Of a stretch of DNA of 64,000 bases, positions 10,418-18,161 are shown piece after piece. Position 1 is the first letter of the stretch; every line of letters begins with the position of its first letter. The notes below the pieces were generated by a model that saw only the letters and a list, made by a program, of their open reading frames with translations, was not told the DNA's origin and searched no databases. Position numbers and translations under genes: made by a program. The DNA is from Microbacterium sp. nov. GSS16 (lineage in GTDB: Bacteria; Actinomycetota; Actinomycetes; Actinomycetales; Microbacteriaceae), in assembly GCF_028198145.1 (NCBI RefSeq), contig NZ_CP116338.1:1178001-1242000 (forward strand), written 5' to 3'.

Positions 10418-10747
10418 TCAGGCCGCGTCCTCGTCCCCCTCGATCTCGACGCTCTCCAGAGCCGCGAACTTGTCCTGCATAGTGGGGATGCCCCTGGTCA
10501 GCTTCTTGACAGTGAGAGCGGTGGCTTTGTCGTTGGCGAGGCGGAGGTTGTTCTCCGATCCACGCAGCGCATCTTTGACTTTCTGGAGGCGGTCGATCGC
10601 CGCGTCGATCTCTTTGATCGCACCCTCGAACTTGCGCTGGGCCAGCTCGTAGTTGCGCCCGAACCCCGACTTGAAGTCTTCGAGCCTCGACTCGAACTCG
10701 GTGATGTCGAGGTTTTGTTGCCTCGCCTGTTCGAGCTCGGCCTTCAC
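10418..10747 (-). pseudogene. C-terminal fragment of an unidentified coiled-coil protein
   Basis: A 109-codon frame with a helical, heptad-like composition ([11 protein letters not shown], then [33 protein letters not shown]) and a distinctive [20 protein letters not shown] block. I recall similar C-termini in longer proteins found near type I restriction genes, possibly of the DUF2130 group, but I cannot name the family with confidence. There is no ribosome site or good start. The frame is open upstream only to about 10800, where the sequence switches to hsdS homology on the other strand. I therefore read it as the 3' remnant of a larger gene. The coding potential looks genuine. Confidence 0.45.
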
Positions 10748-10803
10748 GATGATCGTGTCCTGGTGGGACGGAGCGGCCCCTGCTCGATAAGCTCTTCATC
10801 GAA

Positions 10804-11377
10804 TGAGCCCTTCTCGGGTGCGTCTTTCGCCGAACCGGGGTTGGGGCGTCCACTGATTCGAATTCGCGACCTGAAGACGTTCGACTCTCAGGTTTGGACA
10901 GTGGAGAGACGCCCACAAGAAACACAGGTGGTCGCCGGTGACGTACTGGTCGGCATGGACGCCGAGTTCAGGGCGACTGCTTGGCTAGGGGCACCTGGTG
11001 TGCTCAATCAGCGGGTACTTCGAGCAGGACATCCTGTCTACGGTCGTGCACTCGTGCGCGAGGTACTCAAGCGCCCGCTCGCGCAAGTGGACAACGAGAA
11101 GTCGGCCACGACTGTCATCCATCTGAACAAGGCGGATCTCGCGAGGAAGACAGTCTGTCTACCGTTGCGCGCGGCGTTGGCTACGTTCGAAGCTTACGCC
11201 GAGCCTCTATACGGAGTTAGAGTTTTGCTCGCCGAGGAGAACCGCACCCTCTCTGCCATCCGCGATGCGCTCCTTCCCAGACTCATGTCTGGTGAACTTC
11301 GGGTCGCAGACATCGAGCACGATATCGAGTCGATGGACCTCGACTCATCCGTACCAACCGACAAGGAACCGTCATGA
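10804..11377 (+). pseudogene. hsdS: hsdS remnant: C-terminal half of a type I restriction specificity subunit
   Basis: The open frame encodes the second target-recognition half of a type I specificity subunit. Segments GRPLIRIRDLKT, GDVLVGMDAEFRATAWLG, VLNQRVL, TTVIHLNKADL and the C-terminal NRTLSAIRDALLPRLMSGEL are characteristic HsdS blocks. The N-terminal recognition domain, the start codon, hsdM and hsdR are all absent, so the subunit cannot function here. Homology starts abruptly near 10804, back to back with the fragment on the minus strand, which suggests a deletion junction. The TGA stop is overlapped by the ATG of the next gene (ATGA). That gene therefore once sat in the hsd operon. 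Confidence 0.8.
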
Positions 11378-11994
11378 ACACGACCGACAGCTTTCCGGAT
11401 GACGCCGCGCCGGCCGCGAACGCTAGCACCGATGGACCCGAAGACCCGGCTCCGCGCAAGCGATTGTCGCCTGCGCTGATCGGCCTGTCATCCGCCTCGC
11501 TCGTCGTCGGCCTCGCCATCGGAGGTGCAATGGGATGGGGCATCACCGCAGCGCAACTGCAACCTCAATTGGATGCGTCAGAATCCACGATCGCAGATCA
11601 GGACGCAGAGTTGTTGATCGCCCAGGCCGACATCGAGCAGGCGCAGAAGCGGCGCGATGACGCTGAGGCCGAGTACAGCACCAAGCTCGAAGAGCTCGGA
11701 GCTCGCGAAGCCGACCTTTCGGAACGAGAGTCGGCCGTGAGCGCCACAGAGGCGGACATCGCCGCCAACTCGTTCGGTGGAGGAGTCCGCCTTGTCGGCA
11801 CGAACACGGCCGCCGGTGTGTACTCCACCGGCGAGATCGCCTCGGGCATGTGTTATTACGTGTGGAAGACCGGCACCGGCTCTGACGCGGGGATCGTGGA
11901 CAACAACATCGTCAGGTCCGGCACGGCCACGGTCACTCTCGCCGACGGCGACGTGTTCGAATCCAACGGCTGCGGCACATGGACGAAGCAATGA
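11374..11994 (+). CDS. Membrane-anchored coiled-coil protein of unknown function
   Basis: 206 residues. An acidic, Pro/Ala-rich cytosolic N-terminus of about 30 residues is followed by KR and one transmembrane helix (residues about 34-60). Next comes a Glu/Ala/Arg-rich coiled coil (about 65-130), then a small beta-type domain containing GVRLVGTNTAAGVYSTGE and a Cys pair (MCYYVWK and SNGCGTW). The C-terminal domain type is common in actinobacterial exported proteins and is probably extracellular with a disulfide. The ATG overlaps the hsdS stop and its own stop is overlapped by the exonuclease ATG, so it is coupled on both sides. Function unknown; the context is an eroded restriction locus. Confidence 0.7.
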   Translation: MNTTDSFPDDAAPAANASTDGPEDPAPRKRLSPALIGLSSASLVVGLAIGGAMGWGITAAQLQPQLDASESTIADQDAELLIAQADIEQAQKRRDDAEAEYSTKLEELGAREADLSERESAVSATEADIAANSFGGGVRLVGTNTAAGVYSTGEIASGMCYYVWKTGTGSDAGIVDNNIVRSGTATVTLADGDVFESNGCGTWTKQ

Positions 11995-13190
11995 GCTTCG
12001 CTGTCGTCGACTTCGAGACCACAGGCATCCTGCCGTCGTACCACCATCGCGTCGTCGAGATCGGCGTGACCCATGTCGAAGACGACGGCACGATCTCGTA
12101 TCGCTGGGAGACGCTGATCAACCCCGAGCGAGATCTCGGACCGCAGAGCATCCACGGCATCCGTGCCGCCGATATTCTCGACGCTCCGGTGTTCAGCGAC
12201 GTCGCCGCCGAGTTCGCCGAGCTGCTTGATGGGCGCGTGTTCGCGGCGCACAACGCGAGCTTCGACTTGCGCTTCCTGCAGGCCGAGTTCGAGCGCGCCG
12301 GTTACTGGCTCGACGGGGGCACGCCCAGCGTCTGCACGATGGCACTAGGGGCGAACTTCGGCCTCGGGGCATCCGCATCTCTTGCGTATGCGTGCAGCAT
12401 CTACCGCATCGCGCACGGACTGGCGCACTCCGCCGGCGCCGACTCGCATGCTGCGGCGCAACTGCTCTCCGCGTACCGCACGACGAGTGCGACGTGGCCC
12501 GGGTGGGACGACTATTGGGCCGCGACCGCGCACGCCGGCCGTTCATACGCCTACCCGAAGGGTTCACGCACTGGGTTCGCGCTCAAGCGCCGCCCCGATG
12601 GTGTCTCCGTGCAGCAGAGCTTCCTTGAACGAATCTCGACCGATGCTGTCCGTGAGTCGGTCGACGGGGCCGAAGCCCAGTACCTCGCGCTGCTCGATCG
12701 CTGCCTCCTTGACGGCCATATCTCGGCGCACGAAGGCGCCCAGCTGGCTGAAGTAGCGAACGAGCTCGCGCTGACGCGTGTGCGCATCGACGAGTTGCAC
12801 GCGGCGTACTATCGCTCCCTCGACGAACGGGCATGGGCGGACGGCATCCTCACCGACCAGGAGCGGGCAGAATTGGCCGCTGTGGCGTCGCTGCTCCAGG
12901 TGGATGCCGCGTCGCTCGAGAGCACGCCCAATGACACGACGGTCCACGAGCGGTTCGCCCTCGAAATCGGTGACATGATCGTCCTGACAGGGGAGATGAC
13001 CCGCGATCGTTCGGGCTGGGAGGCTGAGCTGCGCGAACGCGGGTATACGCCGCACCCTTCGGTGACGAAGAAGGTGAAGCTCGTCGTCGCCGCCGACCCC
13101 GATTCGCTGTCGGGCAAGGCGAAGAAGGCGCGCGACTACGGCATCCCCATCGTCAACGAAGACGGACTGCGCGCGCTGCTCGACGCATGA
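11991..13190 (+). CDS. DEDDh 3'-5' exonuclease (DnaQ-like) with C-terminal BRCT domain
   Basis: 399 residues. The N-terminal exonuclease domain shows VDFETTG (Asp/Glu), HNASFDLRFL (Asp) and HSAGADSHAAAQ (His-x4-Asp), giving a complete DEDDh catalytic set. A central helical region (about 215-305) has a TerB-like look (two blocks with LLDGHISAHEGAQLAEVA and ADGILTDQERAELAAVA). The C-terminus (about 315-399) is a BRCT-like domain with LTGEMTRDRSGWEAELRERGY and VVAADPDSLSGKAKKARDYG. The ATG at 11991 overlaps the previous stop and is preferred over the in-frame ATG at 11979. The family is often labelled DNA polymerase III epsilon but is more likely a repair or defence nuclease. It is co-transcribed with the membrane protein before it. 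Confidence 0.85.
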   Translation: MSFAVVDFETTGILPSYHHRVVEIGVTHVEDDGTISYRWETLINPERDLGPQSIHGIRAADILDAPVFSDVAAEFAELLDGRVFAAHNASFDLRFLQAEFERAGYWLDGGTPSVCTMALGANFGLGASASLAYACSIYRIAHGLAHSAGADSHAAAQLLSAYRTTSATWPGWDDYWAATAHAGRSYAYPKGSRTGFALKRRPDGVSVQQSFLERISTDAVRESVDGAEAQYLALLDRCLLDGHISAHEGAQLAEVANELALTRVRIDELHAAYYRSLDERAWADGILTDQERAELAAVASLLQVDAASLESTPNDTTVHERFALEIGDMIVLTGEMTRDRSGWEAELRERGYTPHPSVTKKVKLVVAADPDSLSGKAKKARDYGIPIVNEDGLRALLDA

Positions 13191-13224
13191 CGGTTGAGCA
13201 AACCTGGAGAACGGAACCATAACC

Positions 13225-13905
13225 ATGGCAAGTGCCACCCCCATCACGCGATTCTTCGCCTTTCGCGTCCGGCTATGGCCACTGCTGTTGGCGGCGGTTC
13301 TGATCGCGGGAGGTCTCGTCGGCGCATTCACGAGCGGAGCACTGAACGCTCTCGCACTGCCGACCCTTTTCGGCGGCAACGCCGTCAGAGAGAGCAGCGA
13401 AGTCGTGCGATTCGTGGTGCCGGAGCAGCAAGTGGTGCTCGCGAGCGTCCACATCGAAGGATTCGAAAAGGAAGGTACCGACGGCAATATCCTCGGCGTA
13501 CCCGTTCCGGCGAGCGGCCGGAATACGTACATCGCTTATAAGTTCAACGCGAAAGTGGGCTTCGAAGGGTCCGACGTGAAGATCGACCGGATCGAGGGCA
13601 AAGAGAACACCTACCGCGTTTCGATCCCTCAATTCATCGTCATCGGCAACAACAAGATCAAGTTCGAGGCCCCGATCGAAAGCAACGAGGTGCTGGGCTG
13701 GCTCGCGGATAAGGCGAACCAGACCGAGATGACCAACCGGATCCTCAGCGAGCGAAACGCTGCGAAATACATCGAGAACAGCAAAGATGTTCTGACGGCT
13801 CAGGCCAGATTGTTCTATACGTCCATCATTCGAAGCGTCTCGCCGGACGCTGAGATCGAGTTCGTTTTCGCGGATGGGATCGAATCAGGAGACAAGAATG
13901 ACTGA
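13225..13905 (+). CDS. Membrane-anchored protein, possibly DUF4230-like
   Basis: 226 residues with one N-terminal transmembrane helix (about 16-45, RLWPLLLAAVLIAGGLVGAF) and the rest probably extracytoplasmic. The body is a mixed beta region (VVRFVVPEQQVVLASVHIEGFEKEG, then YKFNAKVGFEGSDVKIDRIEGKENTYRVSIPQFIVIGNNK) and a helical C-terminus. The layout resembles DUF4230 proteins, but I am not certain. Base composition drops visibly (many A/T third positions and AAC/AAG runs) compared with flanking housekeeping genes, which suggests transfer. The gene overlaps the next one by 8 nt, so the two form a cassette. Function unknown. Confidence 0.65.
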   Translation: MASATPITRFFAFRVRLWPLLLAAVLIAGGLVGAFTSGALNALALPTLFGGNAVRESSEVVRFVVPEQQVVLASVHIEGFEKEGTDGNILGVPVPASGRNTYIAYKFNAKVGFEGSDVKIDRIEGKENTYRVSIPQFIVIGNNKIKFEAPIESNEVLGWLADKANQTEMTNRILSERNAAKYIENSKDVLTAQARLFYTSIIRSVSPDAEIEFVFADGIESGDKND

Positions 13906-15217
13906 CGGAGTTTCGACCGACGACCTCGGCGATGAGATCGAGTTCATCAGCGACGGCGAGGGCTTGGTGGTCATCGGTGAACCTGCCGCCGTGGATCGCT
14001 TCGCAGCATCCGCGGGCGTGCCCTCGCGGGTGCTGGACCTGGAGCGTCTCTCCTCGGCGGTCTCCCCGAATGCGGTCGCGAAGACAGGCTCGATGATGCA
14101 GACGGCATCCGAGGTCTCAGCGAACGCCGGACGCTGGATGAAGCTCACCGAGGAATCTGCCCGTGCGGCGCAGGCCGCGAACCTCGTGCAGCGATCAGGC
14201 GGCAAGTTCGTGCAGGCCACGACGCGGGGCGCGAACGGTCAGTTCGCCAGGAACCTTCAATTCGTGTCCGGTCCCGGTGGGCTCGGTAAGGCAGGAGCGC
14301 TACTCACCAACCCCGCGATTCTCGCCGGCGTCGGCGGCATCATGGCGCAGTATGCCATGCAGCAGACCATGGAAGAGATCACCGACTATCTCGCGAAGAT
14401 CGATGCGAAGGTCGACGACATCCTCCGGGCCCAAAAGGACGCCGTACTCGCCGACATGATCGGCGTCGAGTTGATGCTCGACGAAGTCATGGTGGTGCGT
14501 GCGCAGGTGGGTCGCGTCTCCGAAGTGAGCTGGTCCAAGGTGCAGGGATCGGCCGCGACCATCGCCCGCACCCAGGCATATGCCTTACAGCAGCTTGACG
14601 GTCTCGCCGAGAGGGTGGAGCGCGAGGCGAAGATCAGCGACCTCGCCGGCCTGTCGAGGCAGGCGCAGCAGACCGTCAACGAGTGGCTCGCTGTGCTCGC
14701 CCGGTGCTTCCAGCTTCAGGAGGGCATGGGTGTGTTGGAGCTCGACCGCGTTTTGGACAGTTCGCCCGACGACCTGGATAAGCATCGCCTCGCCCTGCAG
14801 ACGGCTCGCGAGCGCCGGCGCGAGCTCATCGCCACGACAACGTCACAACTCGTCGCGCGAATGGATGCAGCAGCCAGTCGCGCCAACGCCAAAGTGCTGC
14901 TGAACCCCATGTCGTCGCGCGTGGTCGTCACCGCGAGCAACGAGGTCGCCGCGGGAGTCAGCGAACTCAACGCGACCCTCGGCATCGCCCAGAAGCGAGA
15001 AGCCGTTGAAGCTCGCCGCTGGTCTTCCGCGGCCGCCGACGTGCGAGACGACGTCGTCGGGGCGAGTAAGGACGGCCTACAGGCGGCAGGTCGGTTCGGG
15101 TCCGAGACGCTCGAGAATGCGCGTCTGTCGAGCGGACGCTTCGCGGAGAAGCTCGCGCACCGCCTCCAGCGCACGGGCGGGACACCTGAGACGGGCGACG
15201 ACAAGACGGAGTCGTGA
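13898..15217 (+). CDS. Large helical protein of unknown function, partner of the preceding membrane protein
   Basis: 439 residues. The N-terminal 45 residues form a small domain with GEGLVVIGEPAAVDRF. A hydrophobic helix pair follows near 140-160 (LTNPAILAGVGGIMAQYAMQ), then a long alpha-helical region with KIDAKVDDILRAQKDAVLADM and a basic C-terminus. I recall unannotated actinobacterial proteins with the same N-terminal domain, but no function is known to me. The ATG at 13898 follows an AGGAGA ribosome site inside the previous gene and is preferred over 13874. The amphipathic and hydrophobic helices next to a membrane-anchored partner would suit a membrane-acting complex; that is inference only. 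Confidence 0.65.
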   Translation: MTDGVSTDDLGDEIEFISDGEGLVVIGEPAAVDRFAASAGVPSRVLDLERLSSAVSPNAVAKTGSMMQTASEVSANAGRWMKLTEESARAAQAANLVQRSGGKFVQATTRGANGQFARNLQFVSGPGGLGKAGALLTNPAILAGVGGIMAQYAMQQTMEEITDYLAKIDAKVDDILRAQKDAVLADMIGVELMLDEVMVVRAQVGRVSEVSWSKVQGSAATIARTQAYALQQLDGLAERVEREAKISDLAGLSRQAQQTVNEWLAVLARCFQLQEGMGVLELDRVLDSSPDDLDKHRLALQTARERRRELIATTTSQLVARMDAAASRANAKVLLNPMSSRVVVTASNEVAAGVSELNATLGIAQKREAVEARRWSSAAADVRDDVVGASKDGLQAAGRFGSETLENARLSSGRFAEKLAHRLQRTGGTPETGDDKTES

Positions 15218-15235
15218 TGCGTCCATCTCCGCAAA

Positions 15236-15284
15236 CTTATAAAATTTGGGCTCTAAAGCTTTAAGTTTTCTGCCCTTCTATAAG
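15236..15284. promoter_or_regulatory. AT-rich nested inverted repeats in front of fic
   Basis: This 49-nt stretch is strikingly AT-rich for the window. Outer arms CTTATA and TATAAG (15236-15241, 15279-15284) enclose GGGC/GCCC and a central palindrome TAAAGCTTTA (15254-15263). TATAAG could serve as a -10 element ending 16 nt before the fic ATG. It looks like an autoregulated toxin-antitoxin-style promoter, but no antitoxin gene is present. Confidence 0.5.
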
Positions 15285-15300
15285 ACCGGGACAGACCCAC

Positions 15301-15945
15301 ATGCGATCGACGGACTTCATCAGCACCCGGTTCGGCTCATTGGTGACCAAACCGCTCGCGGCATGGCCCCACGAGTACTTCCTGCCGTCCGCGATCCCCC
15401 GTCAACTCGTGCTGGAACCCGAAACGGTCGCCGCAGTCTCTCGCGCCGACCTCGCACTCGGAAAGCTCGCGGGGCTCGCAATGCTCATCGATGACCCGGC
15501 TCTGCTGCTCGGACCGGCCCTCGCCCAAGGGGCGCTCGCCAGTTCGCGGATCGAGGGCACTGAGGCATCGCTCAGTGAAGTTCTCTCAGCGGAGAACGCT
15601 GATGTGCCCATCGAGAACGAGAACCTGCGTGAGGTCGCCAACTACCTGCGCGCTATCGAGGAGGGGGCCGAACTCATCAAGACGTGGCCGCTGACCCTGA
15701 GGTTCTTCTGCGCGCTGCATCAGACACTGCTCACGGACGTTCGCGGTGAGGAGAAGTCGCCCGGCGAGCTGCGGCGGTCCCCAGTCTGGATCGGATCACC
15801 GAACGCCCGACCCGAAACCGCACGGTTCATTCCGCCGCACCACGAAGACCTCGGCGCGTTGCTCGCCGACTGGGAGTGCGTCGGCGATCGAACGGGCGAT
15901 CTCCTTTTCGGCGCGAGTACGACAGCCCGTCGACGGCGCGGGTGA
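15301..15945 (+). pseudogene. Truncated Fic-family protein (N-terminal part only)
   Basis: The first about 192 codons encode a Fic N-terminal domain and the start of the Fic fold. The inhibitory-type motif SSRIEGTEASLSEVL, the region LREVANYLRAIEEG and the block SPGELRRSPVWIGSPNARPETARFIPPHHEDLGALLADWE are standard. After base 15876 homology stops, and the remaining 23 codons are the antisense of a ydeI-like gene. The catalytic HPFxxGNGR loop is therefore missing, and AMP transfer by this product is not expected. It starts at ATG 15301 under an AT-rich promoter region. It marks the right edge of the accessory island. Confidence 0.85.
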
Positions 15946-16258
15946 CCGGGTCGGCCTGCAGGGCCGCGGCGAGCACCTCGGGCACGTCGACGGTGCGCTC
16001 ACCGGCATCCGGGCCGATGATCACGTCGAACTCGTCGCCGAGGTCGACGCCCATCTCGGCGCGCACCGCCTTGCTGAACCCGATGAGGTTCTTGCCGCCC
16101 ATGCGGGCGAGGCGCAGTCGGGCCGATCGATCGCCGATCGTCACCACGACCGAAAACGCCTTGGCATCGCTCAACGCCGCCACCTGCTCGTCGTCGAGCA
16201 CGATGGCTCTGGCCGGGCCCATCGGCTCGAGAACGGTGTGCAGCGTCAGCTCGCTCAT
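15877..16258 (-). pseudogene. Broken YdeI/DUF1905-type gene
   Basis: The frame starts at ATG 16258 after AGGA. It encodes a DUF1905 domain (LHTVLEPMGPARAIVLDDEQVAAL, then GKNLIGFSKAVRAEMGVDLGDEFDVII) and reaches the YdeI-type C-terminal motif LSYSR. Near 15915 an extra base in the run read as CGAAAAGG on the coding strand shifts the frame. The expected RKEIARSIADA continues in the next frame. Homology then ends exactly where fic homology begins (15876/15877), so about 20 terminal residues are missing. Both events mark it as a pseudogene. The upstream neighbour, an SRPBCC gene, is intact and only 5 nt away. Confidence 0.75.
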
Positions 16259-16263
16259 GCCGG

Positions 16264-16731
16264 TCATCCTAGGGAAGGTGCGGCTCCTGCGAAATGGGCG
16301 CTGATCGCGTCGTTGCGCTCGGTCATCACCCGGATCAGGTGCCGCCGCATGGCCACGGCATCCACGACTCGCCCCAGCGGGCCGAGCGGAGAGCGGAAGT
16401 CGATCGTGTCGCGCATGAGAGTGGCGCCGTCGAGAGGCACGAACTCGTGCGTGTGCACGAATGACCCGAACGGTCCGCGCACCTGACGGTCGCGGAAGCG
16501 TCGAGGGCGCTCGACGTCGAAGACGAGCGAGGTCATCCGGAACCGCAGACCGAAGTGCCGGGCGCTCCAGGTGACCTGCTCGCCCTCCGCGAGTCGGCCC
16601 GAGGTGCGACCGGATGCCACGCGCTCGCCGTGTGAGCGCTGCGACATGAGATGCAGTCCGACGTCGAGCGAGACGTCGAAGACGTCCCCCGGCGGGGCGG
16701 GGATCACGCGCTCGAGAGTGAAGGACGGCAT
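16264..16731 (-). CDS. SRPBCC-fold (START-like) protein
   Basis: 155 residues with the polyketide cyclase/CalC-type hydrophobic-pocket fold, seen in LERVIPAPPGDVFDVSLDVGLHL, GEQVTWSARHFGLRFRMTSLVFDVERPRRFRD and FVHTHEFVPLDGATLMRDTIDFRSPLGPLGRVVDA. Members bind small hydrophobic ligands, and this subtype is a hypothetical cell-division-inhibitor-like SRPBCC. Its ATG overlaps the MarR stop by one base (ATGA-type coupling), so the two form an operon. The MarR protein may respond to the same ligand. No enzyme activity can be named. Confidence 0.82.
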   Translation of the reverse strand: MPSFTLERVIPAPPGDVFDVSLDVGLHLMSQRSHGERVASGRTSGRLAEGEQVTWSARHFGLRFRMTSLVFDVERPRRFRDRQVRGPFGSFVHTHEFVPLDGATLMRDTIDFRSPLGPLGRVVDAVAMRRHLIRVMTERNDAISAHFAGAAPSLG

Positions 16732-17267
16732 CAGAGCGGGTCGGGGAGCGGGCGGGGGTCCGTGAAGTCGCCGGCGTTCTTGCGCAGACGCGCGACGATG
16801 CCGACCAGCGACGTCGCATCGTCGGCGTCGAGCCCGGGGGAGGAGAATACCTCGGTGTTCAAGGCGGCGGTGGCCCGCTCGACGAGGTCTCGGCCCGAGT
16901 CGGTCAGAGTCAGCAATGCGGCGCGGCCGTCGTGCGGGTGCGGGTCGCGGCGCACCAGGCCATCGCGCACCAGCCGCTCGGCCGTGCTCGTGACGCTGGT
17001 GGCGTGCACCTGCAGGCGGGCGACGACGCTCGAAAGAGGCAGCGTGCCCGTGCGGCTGAACGCGAGCAGACGCAGCACCTCGTAGCGGGCGAACGTCACC
17101 TCGAAGGGCTTGAGAGCGGCATCCACCCGGGCCAGCAGAAGCTGCTGCGCCCGCATGACCGAGGTCACCACGGCCATGCCCTCCGCCGCATCGGTCCAGC
17201 CATGTGCAAGCCATTGCCGCTTCGCCTCGGCGAGAGGGTCGATGGGAAGCGGACGGGGACGAGCCAT
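16731..17267 (-). CDS. MarR-family transcriptional regulator
   Basis: 178 residues. A winged helix-turn-helix covers about 55-120 (RYEVLRLLAFSRTGTLPLSSVVARLQVHATSVTSTAERLVRDGLVRRDPHPHDGRAALLTLTDSG). It is divergent from etfB (116-nt gap) and co-transcribed with the SRPBCC gene. A TACCGT hexamer ends 6 nt before the ATG (17274-17279 on the other strand), so the mRNA is probably leaderless. A palindrome at 17315-17346 lies in the shared promoter region and is the likely binding site, which would make it a regulator of itself and perhaps of etfBA. Confidence 0.88.
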   Translation of the reverse strand: MARPRPLPIDPLAEAKRQWLAHGWTDAAEGMAVVTSVMRAQQLLLARVDAALKPFEVTFARYEVLRLLAFSRTGTLPLSSVVARLQVHATSVTSTAERLVRDGLVRRDPHPHDGRAALLTLTDSGRDLVERATAALNTEVFSSPGLDADDATSLVGIVARLRKNAGDFTDPRPLPDPL

Positions 17268-17314
17268 GGGTCAACGGTATCGGCAAGCCGACCCGCCTGC
17301 GTGCGACACTCAGT

Positions 17315-17346
17315 ATCATTGGTAGTGACACCTGATTCCAAATGAT
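17315..17346. promoter_or_regulatory. Candidate MarR operator in the marR-etfB divergent region
   Basis: Arms ATCATTGG (17315-17322) and CCAAATGAT (17338-17346) form an imperfect inverted repeat with one extra base. The site lies 38 nt before etfB and 48 nt before marR. The AT-rich stretch stands out from its surroundings. Confidence 0.5.
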
Positions 17347-17383
17347 CACGCGGGTAGGATCGAACCTGCGTGAGGGAGGTTCG

Positions 17384-18160
17384 ATGAAGATCTACGTCCT
17401 GGTGAAGGAAGTGCCCGACACCTACGGAGACCGCAAGCTCGATCTCGAGACCGGTCTGGCTGATCGATCGGCGGGTGATGTCGTGCTCGATGAGATCACC
17501 GAGCGCGCGCTCGAGGTGGCGCTGTCGTACGCCGACAAGAACCCGGGAACCGAGGTGGTGAGCCTGTCGATGGCTCCCGAATCCGCTACGGCATCCGTCC
17601 GCCGGTCGCTGGCCATCGGCGCCGCCTCCGCCGTCCACGTCGTCGACGAAGAGCTGCGCGGCGCCGACCTCACTCTCACCGCAGAGGTGCTCGCGGCCGC
17701 GATCCGCCGCGGCGAGCCCGACCTGGTCATCACCGGCAACCTGTCGACCGACGGAGTCGGCGGCGTCATCCCCGCGATGCTCGCCGAGCACCTCGGCTGG
17801 GCGCAGGCGACCGCACTCAGCGCGGTAGAGATCGGCGACGGGCAGCTGACCGGCACCCGCGCCGGCGACGCGGGCACACAAGATGTGACGGTGCCGCTGC
17901 CGGCGGTCATCTCCATCACCGAGGCGCTTCCGGATGCCCGATTCCCCAACTTCAAGGGCATCATGGCCGCGAAGAAGAAGCCCCTCGAGGTGCTCTCGCT
18001 GGCGGACCTCGGCGTCTCGGCCGACCCGGCCGTCGCTCCCCGCACGATCATGACGAGCGTCGCGGAGAAGCCGGCGCGAGCCGCCGGAGTCAAGATCACC
18101 GACGAGGGCGACGCCGCAGCGCAGCTCGTCGAGTTCCTCGCGCAGAACAGGCTGGTGTGA
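17384..18160 (+). CDS. etfB: Electron transfer flavoprotein beta subunit
   Basis: EtfB carries AMP and pairs with EtfA to collect electrons from acyl-CoA and other dehydrogenases. The 258-residue product starts MKIYVLVKEVPDTYGDRKLD and contains GNLSTDGVGGVIPAMLAEHLG and the recognition-loop-like ARFPNFKGIMAAKKKPLEVL. The ATG at 17384 has a GGGAGG ribosome site 5-6 nt upstream, so it is chosen over the longer frame from 17342. It is the first gene of etfB-etfA-cytochrome. Its presence fits the acyl-CoA dehydrogenase encoded at 6705. Confidence 0.96.
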   Translation: MKIYVLVKEVPDTYGDRKLDLETGLADRSAGDVVLDEITERALEVALSYADKNPGTEVVSLSMAPESATASVRRSLAIGAASAVHVVDEELRGADLTLTAEVLAAAIRRGEPDLVITGNLSTDGVGGVIPAMLAEHLGWAQATALSAVEIGDGQLTGTRAGDAGTQDVTVPLPAVISITEALPDARFPNFKGIMAAKKKPLEVLSLADLGVSADPAVAPRTIMTSVAEKPARAAGVKITDEGDAAAQLVEFLAQNRLV

Positions 18161-18161
18161 C

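Noticed and set aside
10418..11377. Intact type I restriction system
   Set aside because: Only the second half of hsdS is present. No hsdM or hsdR is found anywhere in the window.
15301..15945. Functional Fic AMP-transferase
   Set aside because: The catalytic HPFxxGNGR motif and everything after residue about 192 are missing, replaced by antisense of the neighbouring gene.
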